A DNA stretch of 64,000 nucleotides from Elymus sibiricus (lineage: Eukaryota > Streptophyta > Magnoliopsida > Poales > Poaceae), in the NCBI GenBank assembly GCA_039707655.1, contig CM077665.1, positions 306,218,486 to 306,282,485 of the forward strand, in the 5' to 3' direction. Both the position numbers and the translations under genes were made by a program. Each line of letters begins with the position of its first letter. Position 1 is the first letter of the stretch. This document shows, piece by piece, positions 57,464-64,000 of this stretch. The notes beneath the pieces are model-generated. The model worked only from the letters and a program-made list of their open reading frames with translations, did no database searches and was not told where the DNA came from.

Positions 57464-58622
57464 ATGGAAGTTAGTGTGCTGCGCTGTAGAAAACCGCATA
57501 TGCTTACTGGAGTTTTCTATCCGAAGGTGGTAGAAACCAGTATGTCGTTCAAAGATTTGCTTGCGGCGCTCCGAAATTCTACATATGGATGGAGCCCTAC
57601 CGATGCTGTTGAACTAAAAAAATTCAGCAGTACCGAGCAAAAATTTATACCACTAACTTGCGATGAGCATCTGGGATTGCTCTTTTCTTTGAATGTTGAA
57701 AGCCGCTTTGGTAAAATCCATATCGAGGTGCTTCAGCCACGCAATGAACGTGAGAAGGGGAAGGGTGTTTAGGAATCTTCTGCCTCTGCTAACGGAGAGC
57801 GCCCCGGCACTCCTTGTAGGTCGAAACCAAGCAGAGCTAGTGGTTCTGAAAGTCACAATATATCTGCTGCCGTTTCTTGTGCCGCTTCTCCTGTCGCTGC
57901 CGCAACCGATGTAGTACAGGATGGAGAGCCAACCAAAGAGGTGCCTCGACATGATGACGAGGATGAGAATATGTTCACTGATCTTGTAGATATTGCCAGT
58001 AAACAAGCAATGGAAGATGAATTTCAGGAGCAACCCATCAGCCGTGCTAGATTTGATGACACTGACGATGAAGAGAGGGAGGAGAACATCGATAGCTTAG
58101 TTTTAGATGAATATGATGGTGAGGACATGCCAACAATTGAGTGGAACAGGGAAGATCCTCAGCTTGGTGTCGGCACCATATTCCACTCGATGGTGGACTG
58201 TCGTAATGCAATGACTACATACTACATTCTCACACAAAATACATATGTGATTGAAAGGAGTGAGCCATCAAGGTTCACTGTTCGTTGCCCATATGATAGG
58301 TGTAGATGGAGGTTGCATGCATCACGTATGTTGAGGAGCAAGTTCATTCAGGTTTGTGTATTTCAATATATACTGATTATATTTTCAGATCATTGTGTAA
58401 TGTTTTCAGATCATATTTCTTTCAGATAAAAAGGAACCCACACCAGCACACTTGTCCACCTGGAGGGGAGGGGGGAAGACTAAAACAAAGCTAGCAAAGA
58501 GTAGATGGGTGGTAGATGCAATTTTGGATTGGTTAAGAGAAAAACCAACACTTGGTCCAACAGAACTCCAAGGGAAGCTATTTGATAAGTACAAGATTGT
58601 TGAGAGAAAAACAAACACTTAG
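57464..58622 (+). pseudogene. mudrA-type transposase, N-terminal half
   Basis: Exon 1 is 57464-58351, then an intron with GT at 58352 and TTTCAG before 58426, then exon 2 to about 58622. Exon 1 starts with a region of the plant mobile PB1-like type (VFYPKVVETSMSFKDLL), then an acidic linker, then the MuDR DNA-binding region (GTIFHSMVDCRNAMTTYYI, FTVRCPYDRCRWRLHASRM). Exon 2 starts IKRNPHQHTCP, typical of the Cys/His end of that domain, and continues WVVDAILDWLREKPTLGPTE. TAG at 57770-57772 breaks exon 1, and exon 2 is shifted after HTCP. The DDE transposase domain that should follow is absent, so it cannot cut DNA. Confidence 0.82.
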
Positions 58623-59030
58623 CCCGCCGGCGACAATTCGAAAAATTTACCTTTTTTTCTTCTTATTTTCAACGTCAACATGGCTCATTTTTCTGGCTTT
58701 AGTTTCCTTTTGGGTACCCTTTCCTTTTTGACACTTCAAATAGCCCATTAGCCGCGCGTGCCAAAACTTTGGAACGCATAAAATATAGGACCAAAACACA
58801 AATATCACCGAATGGGCTAAAAAATAACAAATAAAAGTAGCAAGCATAACATAGATATATAAATAGGGTAAGGTAAGTAGAAAGCATAACATAGTTCTTA
58901 CATAAAATACTATATAACACGACATAGGTAAATAGTTCACGTTACACCCAACGATATAACATAGAAATATATAAAAAAAGCACTAGGGTCTAACACCCTA
59001 GGGCAAGACAAGCTTCTCCGCGCCTCCTCT
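58623..59030. other. MULE interior between the mudrA remnant and the passenger ORF
   Basis: AT-rich, with minus-strand frames rich in Tyr, Leu and Phe (58647-58940) that look like low-complexity translation. It may be the 3' untranslated part of the passenger ORF, which is transcribed toward it. Confidence 0.35.
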
Positions 59031-59516
59031 TCACTGCTCCGCCTCCTTGCCGTTCTCGCCGAGGTGGTAGGGGAGGCTGTGGATGACGTTGCGGCTGGAG
59101 AACATCCTATCGACATCCATGAAGATGTTGTAGGTTGTGAATGCGATGAGCTCGCATCCACACCAAAACACCTTGCCGAGCAGGTGGAACGCATCAAACC
59201 TGTTGTGGAAGTTGACGATGAGCCCTGACGGTGGAGAGCTGGAGTTTGGACGCAGTTCCTCCAGTCGGAACATCACCGACGAGCCCGCCGGGAGGTGGGC
59301 GAAGCCCGCACGGAGGAATCATTCGGCCAAATCCCAGCCAGTCCTCCAGCGTGAGATCGTCCACACGCGGAGCGTTTTCTCCACTATGACTTCGGCGGGG
59401 TACCGCATCTCCGGCCTGACTGGTGGCATTTGGAAGGTGGGGCCGTAGTACTCCATCTTCGCCTGGCTTGGAGAGTGCTCTAGATTTGGGTGAAGAAGAG
59501 AAGGGGAGCGACGCAA
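59031..59516 (-). pseudogene. Passenger ORF in the MULE, possible captured host gene
   Basis: A minus-strand frame of about 161 codons from ATG 59516 (or 59456) to the stop at 59031, interrupted by a single TGA at 59319-59321. The two open pieces are in phase. GC content is much higher than in the surrounding MULE DNA. The product has no transposase motif; landmarks are TFQMPPVRPEMRYP, FAHLPAGSSVMFRLEELRP and NFHNRFDAFHLLGKVFWCGC. I do not recognise the family. MULEs of grasses often pick up gene fragments (Pack-MULEs), which fits, but a MULE-specific second ORF cannot be excluded. Confidence 0.5.
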
Positions 59517-59929
59517 ATGGATGTGTGGAGAATAGTTGGAGGGGTGGGTGGTTTAAATAAGGGCATCAGCCGCATGTTGCTACGTTCAAACGCCTCACGT
59601 CGATCGGTATGCCCTAGACTTTAATTACCATGTTGAATTGATGTTGCGGATGTTAAAGGATGAAACGATGTGAACTAGTATGAATTGATCAAGGAGACGC
59701 GTGTGAGAAGAGACGAACCAGCGGCAACGACCGTCTCTGCGTCTGTGGCGGCTCACAGGAAGGCTGCAGTAGTGGGGCGTCGTGGCGGCGCGCATCGGCA
59801 CATGCAGCCAGGCCAGCTAGATCATGTCGCGCATGCATAGCAAGCTTATCGTGGTGGCGTGCATCAGCGCATGCATGCAGGCGTTTCATGCAACAGCCGA
59901 ATAGTCCAACGAAACCACGACCCAATGGT

Positions 59930-60165
59930 CCAACCAGCGCCACCGTTCAACACGGCCCCACTTGGTAGGTCCAACGCGCGACACAGTCCAGCGCGGCCCC
60001 ACTCGTCCGCAGTTAACGGTCAAACCATTGACCCGACGACATCCTCCGTTGTGACCATTCGTGAGGGTTTCGGACTAGGGAGTGGGGAAAAGTGAGCAAA
60101 AGTTAAGGACGTGGGGTTGAATGAGTACAGCTAAGGAACCAGGGGCACAAGAATAGAAAGCCCAA
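59930..60165 (+). repeat. Right inverted repeat of the MULE
   Basis: In reverse complement it matches 56822-57040: shared words CTTGTGCCCC, TGTACTCATTCA, CTTAACTTTTGCTCACTTTT and TTTGACCGTTAA in the same order. Confidence 0.8.
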
Positions 60166-62944
60166 AATAATCCACGGGTGCCGGCGGGTCCCTATGCAAG
60201 TTTTATTAGTTATTAGGAAAATGTAATACCAATGTTGGGCCTTGACGGAAGAGTTTTTATCCCAAAACGAATAATCAAGGGGGTCCCCATAACAACCAAA
60301 GCATGTTAGGAGCGCTCAATATGTAACATAACACCGGTAAACGGGAACTAGGGCGGCAAAGGTGGAACAAAACACCGAGCAAAAAGCCAAGACTTCCACC
60401 TTGTACCAAGTTTATAGGTGCATTAAATTAAATAGCAAGAATATTGTGATATCCCAAAGACATCCATGTTATCAGATGGAACAACCTGCACCTGCAACTA
60501 GCAACGCTATAAGAAGGGGCTGAGCAAGCAATAACTTAGCCAAACAACGGTTCACTGGGGAGGTGGAGGTTAGAGGCTTATCATGGCATTTTGGGAGGCT
60601 TGACAAACAAATGGTAGGTACCGAGACATAGCGATAGAAATGAGACAACTAGCATAGCAATGATAGTAGTGGTATCCATGGAAATGATCATCTTGCATGA
60701 GATCCCGCACGAAAGAAGAACGAATCCGTGAAGTAGATGAACGGGCGTAGTCAAACAAATCCTCACACTCCGAATTGGTTTCGGAACTCTATCGAGAAGA
60801 AGTAAACCGGAAACAAACAAATGACACGGTAAACACCGCAACATAAACATGGCATGATGCACAATCAAGTATGATGCATGTCCATTTAAATATGCAAGGC
60901 ATGACAAAGTGCAACAATCAACTACTACACATTATGTGAAGTTCAATATGCAACGAGGATCATATCGCAGAAACTCCATGTTTGAATTATTTCGTTCACT
61001 CTCATTTATTTTCTCAACAAGTTTAAATGTTGTTAAACATGGCAAGAGGTGAAGCATAAAGAAACTACACTATCTAGGCATCTTAAATGAGGACGGAAAC
61101 AACATATAGTATTTTCGAAACGACCTCATATGCATTTTTAAGTTTGGTACAGATCTGTCCTAAACACAACTTTATATTTATTAAACAGGAAAATAAAGCG
61201 CACTATGTGATTCTACACATTTTTCTAAGCAAGTTACATATGTGGATCATTTTAATCAGAGCCACGATTATTTAGATATGAATTAAACTGTTTTTAACAT
61301 GACATTCTTGCAAATAGAAAAACAGAAAGTTTAAATATTTTTATGATGGGTGAAAGTTGGAAATTGTGAAACTACACAAAATTTTAGTCAAGTTTCATAT
61401 ATAAGTTGTTTCAATTCGAGGCACGGTTCATGAGTTTTTATATGCATGAAGTTTAGGTGTTTTTTTGCAAATCTGAAATTCCTTGGTTAGTAGGCAAATT
61501 TGACAGACAGAAGAAAAACATGTCATGGACCGGATCTGGACAGAGGCCTACTGGCAATTGGGAGTAACATAGCAAACAACACATGGGCACAATATAAGTA
61601 GAAGGCGCTCACCTAGGGCCACATGGGCCGGCTCAATGCAGTGGCCCGCACAGAGCAGCGTCGAGCAGGCTGGCATGGCGCGGAGGTGGGCCGAAGTGCT
61701 AGGCCGGAGGCTGGGCTGGCTACGGCTGGGCGAGGAGGCACATTGGGCCGGGGGAGGACGTGGCCCACCCGGGGGCGTTGCAGGGGCGAGCGGGTCATCT
61801 TCCTCCTTCTCGCGTGCACTGCAGGGGTTGCTGGCGACGGTGCCATGGGGCTCCGGCGCGGAGGAGGCAAGCCGCCAGCGGGAACGAGTGCAGCGAGGAT
61901 GGATGGATCTGGTCATTGGGGGCCAGATCTGGGCTATGGCAGCGGCGAACGAAGCTACGGGCACCATGGGAGGCGGCGACCTAGAGATCTTCAGGGCCAT
62001 GGTTGTGGTCATCTTCCTACGAACGAGAGGAGAGGGAGAGGTCAAGGAGAGAGGGAAAGAAGAGGGTGCGATGGGGGCGTGACCTGGCGGAGGTGGCGGC
62101 TGCTCTGGTGGCTGGCCGGGGCGACGCTCCGGCGAGGGTGGAGGCCGGCGAGGTCGGGGCAGTGGGGCGCGGTCGAGGGCGCGGGCAGGATCGGGACATC
62201 TTCTCCCAGAGCGGGCGCGGGGGCGCGGGCGACGGCGGCTTGGCCCAGATCGGGCCTAGGGTGGGCTGGTGTGGTGGAGAGGGAGACAGAAGAGATAGGT
62301 GGCGGCTGGCTATTGGGGCGCTCGGAAATCGAGGAGGGAGACTAGGGTTCCAAAACATACAGGTTAGGGTTGCTTAAATAGGCAAGGGAGGCTATGGTTA
62401 GGGGTTTCGGAGCCCTTCGATTGTGATCTGATGGCTCTGATCAGAGGGGAAAGTTAGGTGGGCTAGTGGGCTATGTTGGAAGGGTTCGGCTGAGAGAAGA
62501 GAAAGAAAGAGCAGCCCGGCATAGAGTTTTTAAAACCGAAACGTCTAACAAATAAACCTGCGATAGTGCCGCTATATGTTTTACGGTTGGGGTATAATAC
62601 GGACTCCGAATGCGATGAAATTTGGCAGACGGTCTACCTACCATATATTAAGACCGCACGCCAACTTTCAACCCATTCCAACAATGTTTTACACGCACTC
62701 TTAAAAACAATATTTTTAATGATGCCGCGGGCGCATGCGTGTGTGGTTGGTCTCAAAACGGTCAACGACGAGAACGAGAAAAACCGGCAACTACGAACAC
62801 ATGCAAGTTTTGAAAAAAAATGATGGCGACAGAGTGCCAAAGCAATGTGAATGATGCGATGATGAGTGCGACAAACAAATAAATCACACGACGAAACTCG
62901 AAATAACTGGAAGGCATCTCGAGCGTCGGTCTCGGGTTGTTACA
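60166..62944 (-). repeat. Second part of the Sukkula-type solo LTR
   Basis: Resumes the LTR sequence after the MULE (AATAATCCACGGGT, ACCAATGTTGGGCCTTG, GGAGCGCTCAATATG). It becomes GC-rich at 61560-62390, in the place where the right LTR at 28743-33321 has its GC-rich part. Confidence 0.8.
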
Positions 62945-63495
62945 AGTTTGCTTAGCCTTGGTTGTTGTAGGCTTGGCCTTGGTGGCTGGCTTGCTTCACA
63001 TAGCATCAGCCATAAGCTTCCTTTTCTTGGCAGGAGGAGGGTTTGCGGCTGGTTCCTCCTCCTCCTTTTCTTACTCATCATGTGGATACTCGGGAGTGGA
63101 GGGATGTACAATAACATGAACAAATCTTGTTCTCTCTCTCTCTTCTTTGTTGCTTTCTTCCCTGGCTTCTTGGTCATGGACTTGGTCCTTGTTGATCCAC
63201 TAGGGTTGTATAATAAGAGAGACATCCTCCTCTTTGCAACAACTGACTCAGGGACCTTCCTTGCAACCACTCCCTCCTTCCTCTATGGCTATTTTCTTGA
63301 AGTGGCCTCATGAGGAATAAAGTCCTCATCCTCCTCATCAGAATTTCTCTGTTTTCTTGCCCTTGTGGCTGCCTTGAGCAAGCCATGTGTGCTAGGGGTG
63401 CCTGGGTCTTCTGAACTACCCTCAAGACTAGTGCCTGCATGCAAGTCTGCACTTGGCTCTCTGAATTGATTCTGACTGTCATCTGAACCTGGCAT
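62945..63495 (-). pseudogene. N-terminal part of the retrotransposon-borne plant protein (broken)
   Basis: Reads from ATG 63495 leftward: an acidic, Ser/Glu-rich start (RNSDEEDEDFIPHEA), a stop near 63289, then in the same frame a basic Lys/Arg-rich stretch (TKSMTKKPGKKATKKRERE) that suggests a nuclear or nucleic-acid-binding region. After a frameshift it continues with another acidic and Pro/Lys-rich part to 62945. It then resumes beyond the solo LTR at 55746. Compare 54157-55681, which is the C-terminal part. Confidence 0.55.
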
Positions 63496-64000
63496 GTTGA
63501 CCTCTGACCTTGTGAATTAGATATGGAGGAGTAGACTAGATGAGCATCACAAAATTGATTTTTTTTACAAAGCTATGAACTCAAAATGTTAGTTTTAGGT
63601 TTTCACAACATGCAATTTGGTTCCACCGAGTTTCAGATTTCGGAAATTCCGAGACAACAACAGAGAGTTGGTCACACCATTTCATCTTCACCGAGGTGTG
63701 ACTGGGTCTATCTGAATCTTCTCACAGAAACCGTAAATCTCACTTCAGTGACACAGATCGGAACTTTTTGGTTTCACCGAGAAGCCCTTGTGTTGTGGCC
63801 GTAACCACATCGGTGGCACCACGTTATTTTGACTCGGCGGGTCCGAAAATGCTTATCGCAGAAACCTAACCCTATTTTTTTGCTCAACCTAATCCAATTG
63901 GATTTTAGAGAGGATGGAACATTTCATACTGTCGCAAGAAATAAGGCTAGACCTAATGTGCATGAATCGGAAAAATAGCGCATAAGGGATCGTGGTTGAT
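63496..64000 (-). other. 5' leader of the minus-strand retrotransposon
   Basis: No coding frame. Rich in ACCGAG and CGGTGG words like the U3 part at 52980-53350. The primer site and 5' LTR are not found before the window ends. Confidence 0.4.

Larger units (their letters stand above)
56822..60165 (+). mobile_element. Mutator-like element (MULE), truncated mudrA
   Basis: Inverted repeats of about 200 bp: the left starts near GGCCTGACATCTGTGCCCC and contains TAACTTTTGCTCACTTTTCC and GTCAATGGTTTGACCGTTAA; the right, from 60165 downward in reverse complement, carries the same words in order. The exact first base and the 9-bp duplication are not clear to me. It holds the N-terminal half of mudrA (57464-58622) and a gene-like ORF on the other strand (59031-59516). 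Confidence 0.8.
55747..62944 (-). mobile_element. Sukkula-type solo LTR carrying a MULE
   Basis: Starts TGTAATGCCCAATATGC and ends GTCTCGGGTTGTTACA, the same ends as the LTRs at 21474 and 28743, but more diverged. Without the MULE (about 56822-60165) it is near 3.85 kb, the length of one LTR, and no interior is attached. Flanks ACTTT (55742-55746) and AGTTT (62945-62949) agree in four of five bases, consistent with an old target duplication. The tRNA-like segments of the other LTRs are not recognisable here. The GC-rich frames at 61548-62377 are composition effects. Confidence 0.85.

Noticed and set aside
61548..62377. Long GC-rich ORFs (up to 240 codons) as genes
   Set aside because: They are inside a solo LTR, overlap in several frames with Arg/Gly-rich composition, and correspond to the GC-rich LTR part at 31627-32345.

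Overview
This window is typical of a large, repeat-dominated Triticeae (wheat, Aegilops or barley type) genome. I see no convincing intact host gene, no tRNA or rRNA gene and no CRISPR. Almost every part that can be assigned is transposon: Ty3/gypsy LTR retrotransposons of grass types, a Sukkula-like LARD, several CACTA (En/Spm) ends, a Helitron, a Mutator-like element and a Stowaway MITE. The Triticeae call rests on established knowledge of these families (Sukkula LTR ends, LTRs beginning TGATACGTC with tRNA-Asp-type primer sites, CACTA subterminal TTTGCCGTC repeats). No database search was possible, so family names are provisional.

Layout. 1-1650: the 5' end of a minus-strand LTR element (LTR 1071-1650, primer site 1045-1063). 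1651-2094: a broken gypsy protease. 2095: start of a CACTA terminus whose inverted partner ends at 51631. 3731: start of a second CACTA-type element, whose body (3731-4698, 20156-21468, 33327 onward) is split by two complete retrotransposons. The first is 4704-20150 (minus strand, target duplication CACAC), and one of its LTRs carries an 8.4-kb non-autonomous Helitron (5110-13493) that itself holds a Stowaway MITE and a 95-bp tandem array. The second is the Sukkula-like LARD 21474-33321 (target duplication ATTTA). 34770-37784: an unrecognised minus-strand ORF split by a solo LTR (35243-36802).

38030-51397: a CACTA element with matching TGA target duplications, inserted in the right arm of the outer CACTA. 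It contains a 3'-truncated gypsy element (38715-about 46990). That element has a gag-pol frame open except for one stop codon, and a promoter-like module before a third ORF. The CACTA's own genes are a broken TNP2 N-terminus joined to a broken second ORF.

51632-64000: a minus-strand, apparently non-autonomous LTR retrotransposon (LTR about 52281-53661). Its coding region is split by a Sukkula-type solo LTR (55747-62944), which in turn carries a Mutator-like element (about 56822-60165) with a mudrA N-terminus and a gene-like passenger ORF.

The insertions give relative dates: the Helitron is younger than the retrotransposon around it, the Stowaway entered Helitron sequence, and the inner CACTA is younger than the outer. 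Apart from the gypsy gag-pol, every coding region shows several disruptions or is only a fragment.
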